NCBI GenBank assembly: GCA_000733355.1 | Contig: JNVV01000003.1 | Coordinates: 2,119,780-2,183,779 of the forward strand | From: Falciphora oryzae | Lineage: Eukaryota; Ascomycota; Sordariomycetes; Magnaporthales; Magnaporthaceae | Direction: 5' to 3' | Length of the DNA: 64,000 nt | In this document: positions 11,901-22,250 of the stretch, one piece after another | Position numbering within the stretch: the stretch's first letter is position 1 | Layout of the letters: every line of letters begins with the position of its first letter | The notes under the pieces: model-generated | The model's database searches: none | Told to the model about the DNA's origin: nothing | The model's input: only the letters and a program-made list of their open reading frames with translations | Position numbers and translations under genes: made by a program

Positions 11901-12101
11901 ACTAAGCACATACGACGTAGCCGGAGTTACGGTAGTGTGGAAGTACAAAGAGCACTCCACCCTCCGAGACGGGTATTGAGTGGCGCGGACGGCACGGAGG
12001 CAGTTGTTGGCCGCGCAGGCCCGGGGGTCGAGCTCCCCGCGGGGGTGCGCCACCGCCGCCGCGAGGAGCGGGAGCAGGGTGAGGGCCGCAGAGTGCTTCA
12101 T
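8947..12101 (-). CDS. Secreted Ser/Thr-rich cell-surface protein, 996 residues
   Basis: Exons 12101-11914, 11843-11738 and 11643-8947 join in phase (donors GTATGT and GTAAGC; acceptors TAG and CAG). Residues 1-19 form a signal peptide (MKHSAALTLLPLLAAAVAHP). A short Cys-containing N-terminal part (DPRACAANNCLRAV) and a Cys-bearing segment (CFNKESYASACSC) precede a core at about residues 215-846. That core is almost only Ser, Thr, Ala, Asp and Val in imperfect tandem repeats starting TSSTE(S/T)S. The last 150 residues are ordinary sequence with six cysteines (CARCADASTVTC...GNCKD...GCGG). Such cores are heavily O-mannosylated in fungal wall proteins. There is no C-terminal hydrophobic GPI signal; the end is FSLVAEAA. 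I do not name a family for the C-terminal domain. It is likely an extracellular or wall-associated protein of unknown role. Confidence 0.82.
9224..11150 (-). repeat. Imperfect Ser/Thr tandem repeats coding for the stalk
   Basis: The coding strand repeats short units such as SSTxASTDATSST. Longer units of about 30-40 codons recur at about 10260-10520, each containing TSSTE(S/T)S(T/A)AFTDGVSS or a close variant. These are diverged repeats, not a clean microsatellite. Confidence 0.7.
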
Positions 12102-12137
12102 GACGGGCTTTTCCTTGTGGATAATGAGGGCTATAAG

Positions 12138-12160
12138 TTTTTTTTTTTTTTTTTTTTTTT
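12138..12160. repeat. T23 tract (A23 in the leader of the Ser/Thr-rich gene)
   Basis: Twenty-three consecutive T on the plus strand. Read on the minus strand this is a poly(A) tract ending 36 bases before the start codon at 12101, so it probably lies in the 5' leader or core promoter. Homopolymer length may be affected by sequencing error. Confidence 0.85.
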
Positions 12161-12363
12161 GGAATGAGTGGAAATACTAGGAAAGACAAATGAAAGAATC
12201 CTGTGGTAAAGCGAGCGCGGGAAAGAGAGCCCGATGTAAGAAAAGAGCGTGATAACCGCAAGTGTCAGTCAACGAACGAATGGAAAGGCGGTGCTGGCGT
12301 GGTGCTGGTGGATGAGGACCAAGGGATAGACACAGGAGACGGGCTGACCAGCAGCTCATCATC

Positions 12364-12370
12364 CTTTATA
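12364..12370 (-). promoter_or_regulatory. Possible TATA box for the Ser/Thr-rich protein gene
   Basis: The minus strand reads TATAAAG here, about 265 bases upstream of the start codon at 12101. Position and sequence are acceptable for a TATA element, but no transcription start is known. Confidence 0.3.
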
Positions 12371-13581
12371 TCGGCCTTGCATCATCTCCATATCTGCCAA
12401 CCGACCTACCCGCCCAGGATCTTGCCATCCTGCCCACCATCATCACGGCCGTGCTTTCAGCTTAGGAGCGCGTCGTCTCTGGACCAAGCGTTCCGCCGCC
12501 ACTCTACGGCATGCCAGCCCAACTCCTTGATCCATTGCAAATTTCAGATGACTCTACTCCCGAATGCAATCTGCAGAGCGGGAATACGAAAACATCGGGA
12601 GGGCGCATTGCACGAAACACTCGGCCAGCCGCGGCTCGATGTCTGACCACTAGCGCCAGCAGGCGGGTGCGCTTCACACGGACCGTACCGAAGGAGGAAA
12701 AAAGCAGGTTCTCTTTCCTTTCTTGGGCATTCCAGCTCCACGGATCCAGGATCAGAAGTCCAGGTCCGTTGGCACGGGCGGGTGGCGGCCTCGCTCTAGC
12801 TGCTGAAGCCTGCCCACTTGGCTTTGCTCGGGGGTTTTCGATGGAAGCGCGGGAGGAGAATAAGAAGGGGGAGGATGCGGTGGTCGGTGGGTAAATCGTG
12901 GCAGCGACCGCACAGCCTCAGCCAAAAAGTTATGACAGGAGCGAGGCTAGATTTTCGGGCTTGGGCCTCCAAAACCGACGGTTCCGACGGCCGCTTTGGT
13001 CGACGGCTGTCCTTGACTTGGATCAAGGACCAAGCTTTTATACCAACCAGCACGAGTTGAACCAGAATTGGTAATCAATGCTTCATCCGTCGGTAGGATT
13101 CGTGATCCGTGAGAGCACAGGCGAGCGAGCACGACTGCGCAGACCCGTTTGAGCGCTGCCAGGTGGCTGTCGAAGCTTTGTCCGGCGCCTAATTACTCTG
13201 CCTCGCAAAAAGGACCAAGCTTTTTTTTCTTTGTACGGTCTATCTGTGACAGGACGGGTGGTGTCATTCTGGCCGTTACGAAGGCCCCTCCACGGATCTA
13301 TCGAAAATATCCCCTTCAGCTTCTGCCATGCGCCTTCCTCACAGACCCGAAATACGGACGGTGAACCTCTGTCGCCGACGCTAAATAGGAGCCAGATCAA
13401 ATTCCAGAATGCTCCATTTTCTCCCCCTCGCAGGGCCAGCACACGATGTTGCAAGTCCGACGCAAGAAACCAAAACTCCTCATACACTCGCGTCATTAAC
13501 CATAGAAGCCATCATTTTCATAAGAGCAGTCGCAATACACAGAAAGAAGAAAAGAAACAAGGGACATGGAAGAAAAGGTCA
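12371..13581. other. Intergenic, no gene recognised
   Basis: Lies between the Ser/Thr-rich gene and the 3' end of the Arg/Ser/His-rich gene, both on the minus strand. Open frames of up to 147 codons show no family features. A ten-T run occurs at 13220-13229. Confidence 0.45.
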
Positions 13582-14721
13582 TCAACGTTTGTGACGGTGG
13601 ATAGGAGATCCCATGTGCCGGGCAAAGTTTCTGCCGACATTGTGCATCTGTGGCTTCTTCTCTTCGGCAGTCTTGCCCACTGGATTCATGACCAAGTTGC
13701 TTAAAGCCGCGTTGGTGACCTGGCGCAGGACCGCGTGTCTCTTGCCACCCTTGATCCCGGGGTTCTTGTTGGCGATGAACCCGTCAACGAGGGCGGCCCC
13801 GACCGCCGCCGTGGCCACTTGGGCCCCCTTGGTGCCGATCCATTGGCCGGGCTTGTCATGGGCTTTCAGTGCCGCCATTGTTCCGGCCTCGAGGGCGCAA
13901 CGTGCCGCCGCCGACCACGGTATGTCTCCGAAGGCGCCGCCGTCGCCGCCTTTGCTCCCGCTCCTGCTGCGACCGCCGTCTCCGTTCCGGTCCTTGCTCT
14001 TGCTACCACCGCCAAAGCTCATGCTCCGGGTCTTCTTCCGGTTGTCGGCCGAGTTGGGCGGGTACTTTGACGTCGAGGAGGAGCCCGCATGCCGGCTGTG
14101 CTGGTTGTGCGACGAAGACGGGGGATACTTGCGGTTTGACGGAGGCGGTGCAGAGCTCGACTGGCGGCGAGGCATGGGCGGGGCGCCGCGCCTGCCGCGG
14201 GACGCTTGGTAGTGATCGCCATCCTCACCGTCGTGGTGGCGATGATGGCGGCTGCGGCTCGTCCTCTGTGGAGACGAGCGTCTCGATGGATCTCTCCGAG
14301 AGGAGGATCGGTGGCGCCGGCTGCCAAAGTAGTCGTCGCCCTCTCTCGTATTGTAGGCGCTGCGCTGCGGTTGCGATTTGGACCTCCAGCCAGCGCTCTC
14401 GTCACCAGAGAGATAGTACTTATCCTTCGGGTCGTAGTAGTCGTCGTGGCGACGCCGGCCCCTTGTTCCGCCGTCTTGGTGGTGCCTGCCGTCGGGTGAG
14501 TGTCGACGGGCCGAACTCATCCCGGTGGGGCGGCTCGCAGCTCTCCTCGGTGTGTATGGATCCGCATCATAGTCCTCATAACGATGCCTGTGCCGAGGGG
14601 AGCTTTCATCGCGGGAGGCGTGTGCACTATCGTGGTCGTAACCATAATCGTCTCTGTGGGAACGGTGGTGACGATGGTGATGGTCACCTGAGACAGAATG
14701 CCTGTAGCTGCTCCCCGGCAT
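13582..14721 (-). CDS. Arg/Ser/His-rich protein with a conserved glycine-rich helical C-terminus
   Basis: A single-exon frame of 379 residues opening MPGSSYRHSVSGDHHHRHH. The first 265 residues are low complexity: His, Arg, Ser, Asp and Tyr with RS/SR pairs, PPMPRR and PPSSSHN segments, predicted disordered. The last 110 residues form an ordered region, PWSAAARCALEAGTMAALKA followed by GTKGAQVATAAVGAALVDGF, rich in Gly and Ala with a glycine-zipper look, and a basic end (HMGSPIHRHKR). Similar Arg-rich fungal proteins with this tail are annotated only as hypothetical. The RS-like part could mean a nuclear or RNA-associated protein, while the Gly/Ala helix could associate with membranes; neither is shown. 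The coding call rests on length, the start context and the ordered tail. Confidence 0.8.
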   Translation of the reverse strand: MPGSSYRHSVSGDHHHRHHRSHRDDYGYDHDSAHASRDESSPRHRHRYEDYDADPYTPRRAASRPTGMSSARRHSPDGRHHQDGGTRGRRRHDDYYDPKDKYYLSGDESAGWRSKSQPQRSAYNTREGDDYFGSRRHRSSSRRDPSRRSSPQRTSRSRHHRHHDGEDGDHYQASRGRRGAPPMPRRQSSSAPPPSNRKYPPSSSHNQHSRHAGSSSTSKYPPNSADNRKKTRSMSFGGGSKSKDRNGDGGRSRSGSKGGDGGAFGDIPWSAAARCALEAGTMAALKAHDKPGQWIGTKGAQVATAAVGAALVDGFIANKNPGIKGGKRHAVLRQVTNAALSNLVMNPVGKTAEEKKPQMHNVGRNFARHMGSPIHRHKR

Positions 14722-16591
14722 CTTCTAATCTTCGTATGAGTATTATGTAGTGTTGATGTTTGGTGATTTTTTTTTTTTTTGCGCCACCAGACGCCGTGTA
14801 CGCGTATCGGTTACAGACAGCTATGAGATGAGTGTGACGTGGTAGTAGTAGATAGAGGTAAGGAGGTGGTATAAACTGAATATTGGTAACCCTTGTGAGG
14901 ATCAGCAAGGTACGCGAAATCCTTCCAGAGCTGTGATGGTGTGTTGAATACCGAGACCACGTTTGAGATTTGGGGAAAGGCGCAAAGGCTGTGATGGCCA
15001 AGGTGAAGAGGAAGGAAGCCTCAAGGATGGATATAAGCTGTCTTTCTCTTCTCAGACCCTGGGCGGATTTCAGGGGAGGAGGCGGGATGGCTCCGTCCGA
15101 CTTGGCCAGATGGGACGCCATGCTTGAAACAGCGCAGCGCAGCGCCAATCCGATAAGGTGCATGCTACTAACCACCCTTCTCCCAGACCCATGGAGCAAA
15201 TACCGTGATAGCTGGATGGAGCTCAGCCCCTCGTCCCGTCAAACGCAGGAACCGGGGGCCTAGGCTGTCGATGATGTCATGACCTGAGCCCGAAATCTGC
15301 CAGCCGGCCTGGCCGGGGCCTTTTGCTGGTTCATCCACCACGATCCCTCACCAACCATCGCGCACCAACACCACAACACCATGTCCTGCATCGGCATCGG
15401 ACCACACTGCTTGTCCAGTAAAGCCAGCCCCGTGTGCTGGCTGCGACGATCCCGCGCACCCCTTCACCCCTCCCACCCCGAGAGAGATTTTTCTTTCGAT
15501 CTCTTGGCTGCTGCTCTTCTCAACGGCCTTGTCCCTCCATCAGACCCTACGCAATGCACGCCCTGACTGCACTTGCCCGGGCTGGGCTATCATCTGCCCC
15601 CTGCCTAGATGCGTGCTCCCAACAACTGCCGACTGCATGGTCAAGTGACTGTTAGGTCGAGCTCTAAGATTCCGTTGCACACTGATGGCTTTTGCCGGCT
15701 GCCATGTCCACCGCCTCTCTTACGTCAATATCATTGCACCTCTGCGGATGCTGCATCATGCCCTGTCCGTGGCTGTGAACTTTTGCAGGTATGCGCAAAT
15801 ACCAGAGCCAGATCACTCAGGGAGTGGTGCAGCGGTGCCTGGAGTTCCTGGCTGCCCAACTACCCCGTTAGTTCACTGGGATGCAGCCTGGACGCACTAT
15901 GTGTGCTCCAGCCGAGCTATCCGAGACATTCCCCCATCTTTGCAGTTGGAGAAGTCTTGGAGGTCGTGATACCCCTAATCTTTCGAAGATCCATCTCGCC
16001 ATGTCTACCAGACACCAACCAACCTGCATAATGACGCGGATTCAAGAGAAGTAATGCTAGAATCGGTCATTGCAAAACGCTGTCTGACGAGAAAATACAC
16101 CACTGCCCTGTTTCGAGCCCGCCCGGCCTGTACTCCCGCCGTTGGTCAGCTCGCACGGCATAGGATGTCGGCGCCTAGTCACACCCTCCAAATGGGCAGC
16201 TATGCCGCGCTTCTATCACCACTTTTCTGGGCGGTTCAGCGTCCTTTGTTGTGCGCCCCTGCCCGATGCCGTCAGACTGCAGCGGCGTCTCACCTGCCGA
16301 TCATGCAGCTGGCACCTCCCCGTCTGTTGGGCATGGTTCCAACCACGTCAGCTTTGAGCCGGCGCTTCACGTCCTAACCGCGGCTGGCTGCGGAGGCATA
16401 CGCGGCCTTTGGAGCTTCGACGTTCTTCAAACTAAGCTTAGATAGACGTCATAATAACAGATTACCTATTGTTGGCCGATTTATAGCGGCCAGTCACCGA
16501 AATAGCTGGAAGGCTAACAGCATGACAGGCCGACTACAATGGGTACCCAGGTAGGTACGCGGACAGAATTCCGCCCTTATCCCTCGACGCT
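14722..16591. other. Long intergenic region, no gene recognised
   Basis: Nearly 1.9 kb upstream of the Arg/Ser/His-rich gene and downstream of the peroxidase gene. It contains a T14 run at 14767-14780 (A14 on the minus strand, about 45 bases before the start codon). Plus-strand open frames at 15.4-16.4 kb are Cys/Pro/Ser-rich and look non-coding. Confidence 0.5.
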
Positions 16592-17619
16592 TTAGGCAGC
16601 CCGTCGCTCGCGGCCGCTGATGAGGTACAGCGCAGCCCGCACGTCGAGCAGCGGGTCAGCAGACGGCTCGACGCCCTCGACGCGCGGGACCGGGTCGAAG
16701 ATGACTGTCTTCTGCTGCGCCGCGTCCTCATCCAGGGGCACCTCGGCGTCCAGGCTCAGCGTCCCCAGCTCGACCAGCTCCCTGTCTTCCGGCCAGAGCT
16801 GCGAGCTGTCGTCGGTGACGTCTCCCTCCGCCGCCACCTGAGCTACAAGCTTGAAGGAAATAGGCCCCTTTTCGAGCAGGGCGGGCAGGCCCTCGAACAG
16901 GTAACCACCACCCCTGGCCTTGGCTTCCTCAGCTGAGATGTGCTTCACCCCAGCATCGGGCACCCAGCGGTACCTGATGAAGGTCCCCTTGCCGTTCGCG
17001 GCGACCAGCTTGTAGGCGTGGATGGCAAAGTAGGCGTCGGTGGCGAGGCTCTCGGGGAACGGCTTAGGCGCCTCGACGAAGCGGCGCGCGACCGGGTGCG
17101 ACGCCACGTAGTCGCCCACGGACCCGTCGGCGAGGGACCGGAAGAAGGCCAGCGCGTCGTCCCCGTCGACGCCGGGGAACAGCGGGATGCTGTGCGCGAC
17201 GATGTCGGTGTGGACCCGGCGCGGCTGCGAGGCCAGCACGAAGCGGACGGCCAGGCCGCGCGGGTTGCCGTTGGGGTCGTTGTCGGGAAGCTGCGGGATC
17301 CCCGTGCCGCTCGAGAAGCGCGCCAGGGCGGGCGTCGAGGGCGAGGTGAAGTGCTGCGCCTTGGAGAGGGTGCCGGCGGCTGGGGTGGGAGTGAAGGTGC
17401 CTGTGAGGAGGCGGCCTTTGGCGTGGGCTTTGATGTTTTCAGAGCTGGGTTGTTAACATGCGCTCTATACATCTGGTAACCATTCACTAATTATGTAGCT
17501 TGTAAGTCAATTTCTTTCTTACCCGGACGGAATCCGGGATGAGGACCAAATAGCCCCTTCAAGGTTGAGAGGAGGCCATCGCTGGTCTCGAGGACCTTTT
17601 CGTCTGTTGGAAGAGGCAT
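16592..17619 (-). CDS. Catalase-related peroxidase (SrpA-like heme protein)
   Basis: Exons 17619-17523 and 17427-16592 give 310 residues. The acceptor is ATCAAAG at 17428, not the nearer-looking CCCAG at 17445: only the former keeps the frame and rebuilds the family motif FRPAHAKG across the junction. Family features in order: PHPGFRP then HAKG, whose His is the distal catalytic residue; GTFTPTPAAGTLSKAQHF; the segment NPRGLAVRFVL; and near the C-terminus RAALY, matching the RxxxY motif whose Tyr is the proximal heme ligand. Small catalase relatives of this kind use peroxide to oxidise organic substrates and lack the long C-terminal part of true catalases. There is no signal peptide or peroxisomal SKL end (it ends GRERRAA), so a cytosolic location is likely. 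Confidence 0.9.
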
Positions 17620-17726
17620 GGTTTATCGAGGATATTTGGTGGTGAGGCGCATGAGATGTCTACCAACGTTTCCTCTATCCTCCTTAGCACCTGCTCTACC
17701 CTACAGCCTCAAGGGATGGATGCTCT

Positions 17727-17734
17727 TATTTATA
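17727..17734 (-). promoter_or_regulatory. Probable TATA box of the peroxidase gene
   Basis: The minus strand reads TATAAATA, 108 bases upstream of the start codon at 17619. This is a good match and distance for a TATA element. Confidence 0.45.
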
Positions 17735-18724
17735 AAGATGGGAGCAGAAGCGAGGCTCTTCTTGGGTAAAAGCACCTTTAGCTCCTTCTGCTCAGCGTAT
17801 CCCCTTCGAGGAGTCTCCCTCGCCCGCCACCTTCCTATGTAGTGGTACCGCAAGTGACAGGTAGCTCATGCAGCCCATGCGTCTTGATGCTGCACCTATT
17901 CCCAGCCTTTCCTCATGCCATATCCTAATGACATACGCTGCGGGGGTGATTGGTTCGCCTGTCGACGCCACCGAGCGCGGTACCAATCGAGTAGACGACC
18001 CCTCAGTGGGCGCTGACTGAGCGAATATTTGTGCACTTTTTTATTGCTTTGTGATAAGCGGACAATGGGGAGAGTGGCGCGGAGGCGAGATCTAACGCCA
18101 AGGAGCACGTTGGTCGGCGTCTCGCCGAGCCCGCTCGCTGTTTTTCGCCTTTTCTTTCTGTTCAGGGCGCTCGCTCTTGCCTCGGTGTCCACAGCAAGGC
18201 ATCCTGGTTTTAGCTTTCTTCATATTTTCCATTTTCTCCCTTACTCAACATCTCGACACGAACATCCATTCCCCGAGCGTAATTTACGGCTCGGGCTTTG
18301 CGAGCCCTCCTTCCTTCTGTGAGGCAGGGGACTAAGATCCGCCATCTCCTCCTTGCGCATGGGGTTCCGCGCCGGCTGTCCCGTTGCTCCTTTGTAATCT
18401 TAGTGGCACTTCAAGGCTAATATGTTTTTCTGTCAGCCACTTTATTCATGTTCATCGTTTTGGAAAGAAGTCACGATGCCTGCGAAATAGTATTCAGAGT
18501 TGCTTATACCTTCTGCTAGACAAAAATCCCAGCGCTTGGGGAATGGGTTCAAACATACACCCACGCAGTACATGTAGGTCCCATCATATCCGGTCTCATT
18601 TCATCACTACCCTTTCTCTCCCTGCTTTTTCTTCTTCTTTTTTTTCATGCACTCCCTCATCACACTAAAATCCCTTCCTTCACCTTTCCCCTTCTAATTG
18701 CATTAAAAGTCCAACCACCTGTGA
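17735..18724. other. Intergenic, no gene recognised
   Basis: Upstream of the peroxidase gene and downstream of the polysaccharide deacetylase, both on the minus strand. Pyrimidine-rich stretches occur at 18600-18700, likely in the 3' flank of the deacetylase. No convincing coding frame. Confidence 0.45.
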
Positions 18725-21203
18725 TTACGACAAAGGCGGGGCGTTGGGGTCCATCATGCACTGGTCGACGCGCATCAGCTGCTTGCCCGTTGCCTTGGCG
18801 ATCTGGATGAACTGCCTAAGGTACGATACGGTGCTGGGGTAGAGGTAGTGGAGCACGACAAGGTTCCCGCCCTTGTTGACGTCGCGCTTGAAGGCGTCCA
18901 GCTGCTTCTCGGGCGTGGGGCCTTCCGCCCAGAGCCAATCCTCCACGTCGACGCTCCAGTTGACGATGTAGGGCGAGTTGTCGCCCGTGGTCACCGCGAG
19001 CCGCTGGCGCATGCGGGCGCCCTCGTTGCCAAAGGGCGGGCGGAAGTAGGACGTGTGCAGGCCGTTGAGCTGGTCCTTGGCGGCCTGGATGTCGCGGTTG
19101 TACTCCCAGTCAATGGCGTCGTAGTCCGGGAGGCCCTCCATCTTAGGGTGCGTGTACGAGTGCAGGGCCAGCTGGTGGCCGCGGCCCATCATGTCGCGGT
19201 AGATTGCGCTTAGGTTGGTCGAGAGGTCCTCGAGCGGGGCGCCGACGGTGAAGAAGGTGACCTTGATGTTCTCCTCGCGGATGATGTCCATGACCTGTTG
19301 CGCCAGCGCGGGCACGCCGTCGTCGATGGCGAAGGCGAACGAGTTGGGCCGCTTGCACGCGAAGACGAGGTTGCCCGACGGCAGCTTGGCGGGGATGGTG
19401 AAGCCCGCGGGCACCTTATCGATGATCTCGATATTAGTCAGATCGACCTGGTCGGCCGTGTAGAAGCCCTTGAGGGCGACGCCGATGACGCGGGTGCGCT
19501 CGATGTTGAAGTGCGTGAGCGGGATGTAGATGTCGGTCGCCGAGGCGTAGCGCGCCGCCTCGATTGAGTCCCACGTCTCGGGGAAGGGCGCGATGTTCTC
19601 GTTGCACTGCTGGTTGTGCTGCTGCAGCGCTACGGTGAACTTGTTGCTGCCCGAGTACGCGATGTGGAGGTAACCGCCCTCGAAGCTGGTCATGTCGCGG
19701 CACGTCGCAGCTATGTTGGTGTAGAAGGAGTAGTCCGGGTCAGTCGACTTGATCGTCAGCTTGCGCGTACCCCACGTGAGCTCCATGCCGTCGTCGGCGC
19801 CGTGCCAGTTTCCGAGAGAGTTCTGGTTCTCGTTGGAAAAGTCGTCAATCACGAGCTTGGCCGAGGTCGGTCCCGCCGGGGCTGGCACGGTTGGAGTAGC
19901 TCCAGTCGGCTGAGGCGACGAGGGCGGGATGTACTCGGAGACGGTGTTTCCGCAGTAGAAAGCCATAGGGCCGAAGGTGACGGCACCCGAGAGCTCGGTG
20001 AAAAATATCGAGTTCAGCTTGGTGATATCGACGTCGGGGAACTTGGAGAACGGGAAGCTGTAAAGCTTGGTAGTTCCGTCGAAAGTCCACCCGAGATCGG
20101 CTGTGGACCTGTACGAGAACTTGTCTTCCTGACCACCGCAGGTAGAAGTGGAGGCCAGCTGGATAGCAAACTTGGCGTTCTCGGGAGCGTTGATCTTGAA
20201 GGAGATACCACCGTACACACTCTGGGCATTGGTGCAGCCCAGCTGGCTGTAGAAGTACGAGCCGGTGTCCTTGGGCGTCAGGGTGACGGTGTTGGAGGCC
20301 GAAACCACAATGCTATTCATGCTACCCTCGTCGCTCGTAGCCTTCAGCATAGCGTTGTAATACAGAAACGTCAGCCGAGACTGCGACTCCCAGTCGTCGA
20401 TTACAAGGTTCTTGCAAGTCCCTGAGGCGGATGGCTGCGCGGAGATTGTCGAAGAAACCAGCGTCGAAGGCGCATTGGCGGTAGGGCGAGACGACGAGGT
20501 GGTAGGCACGCGTGTAGATGAGGCCGGGGACGGCGAGGTTGGCGAGGTGCTCAGGGAGGTCGAGCCAGCGGACGACGACTGGGAGCCACTGTCAGCTGAG
20601 CACACGAACTGGATGTTTCCAATCTTCCACTGCTTGTCCTGCACCGAGAAGCCAGACCAGGAGAAGGCCGTCACAAAGTCCAGGCGCGCGCCGCTGAAGG
20701 AGCTCAGAGGAACGGTCACGGTCTGGGCCGACGTGGACAGCCCGGTCACGGCGGTGAAGGCGCTCTGGTAGCCTCCGTTCGCGTTGGCGCAGGTCGGCTG
20801 GTGCTGGAGCTCCAGCGTCAGGCTCGACCCGGCCGCCGGAGCCTGTGCGGTGAACGAGATGGCATTGTAGCCATCGGCGGTCGTCTTGCGGCAGCCAAAC
20901 GACTCGTAGAAGTGCGAGTTGGCTTTGGGGGTGAAGCTAAGGAGCCCTCCACTGGCAGAGATCGATGACATGGTATTATCATCTGCGCAGATACATCTTT
21001 GTTAGTCGATTGCCGATCACACAACTGGTCAAGGCTACTCAATGGCGCAGGAGAATGCGAGACCCACCACTCGCATAGGAGCTGAGGCTGTTGGTGCGTG
21101 ATGCCCATTTTGAGAAATCGTCGATGACAACATTCTTGGAGCAGGCAGCCCCGACAGCAGACGTTCCGAGGCCCAAGCCAACGATGAAGCCGATTAGACC
21201 CAT
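18725..21203 (-). CDS. Secreted polysaccharide (chitin-type) deacetylase with three N-terminal modules
   Basis: Exons 21203-21068 and 20982-18725 join in phase (GTGGGT donor; CTAAC branch, GCAG acceptor), giving 797 residues. Residues 1-19 are a signal peptide (MGLIGFIVGLGLGTSAVGA). Three related modules follow, each opening with a near-copy of K(N/L)(V/L)VIDD(F/W): at about residues 23, 195 and 380. They are predicted beta-rich and resemble carbohydrate-binding jelly-rolls. A Ser/Thr/Pro linker separates the first two. The NodB deacetylase domain (about residues 555-770) keeps all catalytic motifs: AIDDG (motif 1, Asp pair), HSYTH (metal-binding His pair), RPPFG, VDVEDW and VVLHY. Family members remove acetyl groups from chitin or other N-acetylglucosamine polymers, so a role in wall remodelling or hiding chitin is likely. 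Which polymer it uses cannot be read from sequence. Confidence 0.88.
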
Positions 21204-22250
21204 GGTTGGAGATAGAGTAAGAGTGTATGAAAGAGTGTTGGGCGTTGGGCAAACCAGCAGCAGCCTCAGTAAAACGAGAGTGTGGCCGAAGAAGGTCCGG
21301 CGGAGAACGAAGGACTAGAGTCAAAGACTCACAACGAATGATCACCTAGCTGCCCAGGGAGTTAAAAAGAAGGACGGCAACGAGACTGTTGCTCAGCGGA
21401 GGATACGGAAAAACAGGGTCTGACATGAGGTGGACTCTGACTGGCGCGTCTTTGATATATGATGCAGTGGACACACTGCGCCATAAGCCGACTGCTTCTA
21501 GAATTAGAGCATCCATCTCGTATCTCGTATGATTGGGGTACATTTCCCACATTGCTGGCCGCTAGGGGCCACAACGTCAACGGCGAACCCGCACGGCGGC
21601 GAGGGCCAGTGTCCGAAGGTTCCCATGGTCCCCTTGGCGGTCAACGGGCCTCTCGGGTCTGAAACCGCCCAAAAGGGCAGCCAGCTCACAGGTGAGGGTT
21701 GTGGCAATACGGGGTGGCTTGGCCGTCTGTGTCGCGACTAGTGGTGGTGCCCTCCGTCCGTCCACCAGGGGGGGACGAGAATGATGAAAGAGGGGAAATG
21801 TTCCCGCTCAACCGAGCTAGCCAGGCACGACATTGTCTAGCGCGCCCACGCCCCGACGCGCTCGCACCGCCGCCCAGCACTAGCACCCGAGCCGTCGTGA
21901 GCTCTGACCGCAATCAAAGCCGAGAGGGTCGCCCCGCGTCTCTTGGCTTTATTTCCGCTCGGGAGAACATGTCAGCTGGGCGGACTTCATCGGAAGAGGG
22001 AGAGATGGATTTTCAGCTAGGATGCAAAGCAGTTCGGGAGGGTAAAAATAAGTTGCACCGAGCTAGATGGGTTCCGATGGTGGAGGAAGGGAGCGTTGTA
22101 CAAAGAACCAGCTCTCTCCAGGGCCGTGTCTGGGTTTTATATTAACAAAATATGCTGTTGAACTCTTCAAGGGAGATGGATGGATGACGACGAAAAACAA
22201 CACAAATGAACAAGCCCGTTCCCGAGGATTCCGCACGTCGGGAACTCCCT
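21204..22250. other. Intergenic, no gene recognised
   Basis: Upstream of the deacetylase gene and downstream of the FSH1-like gene (both minus). The proximal 150 bases are purine-rich on the plus strand. No RNA gene, repeat or convincing coding frame seen. Confidence 0.45.

Noticed and set aside
17428..17446. The CCCAG acceptor in the peroxidase gene
   Set aside because: Using it breaks the frame with exon 1; the AAAG site 17 bases further keeps the frame and the family motif.
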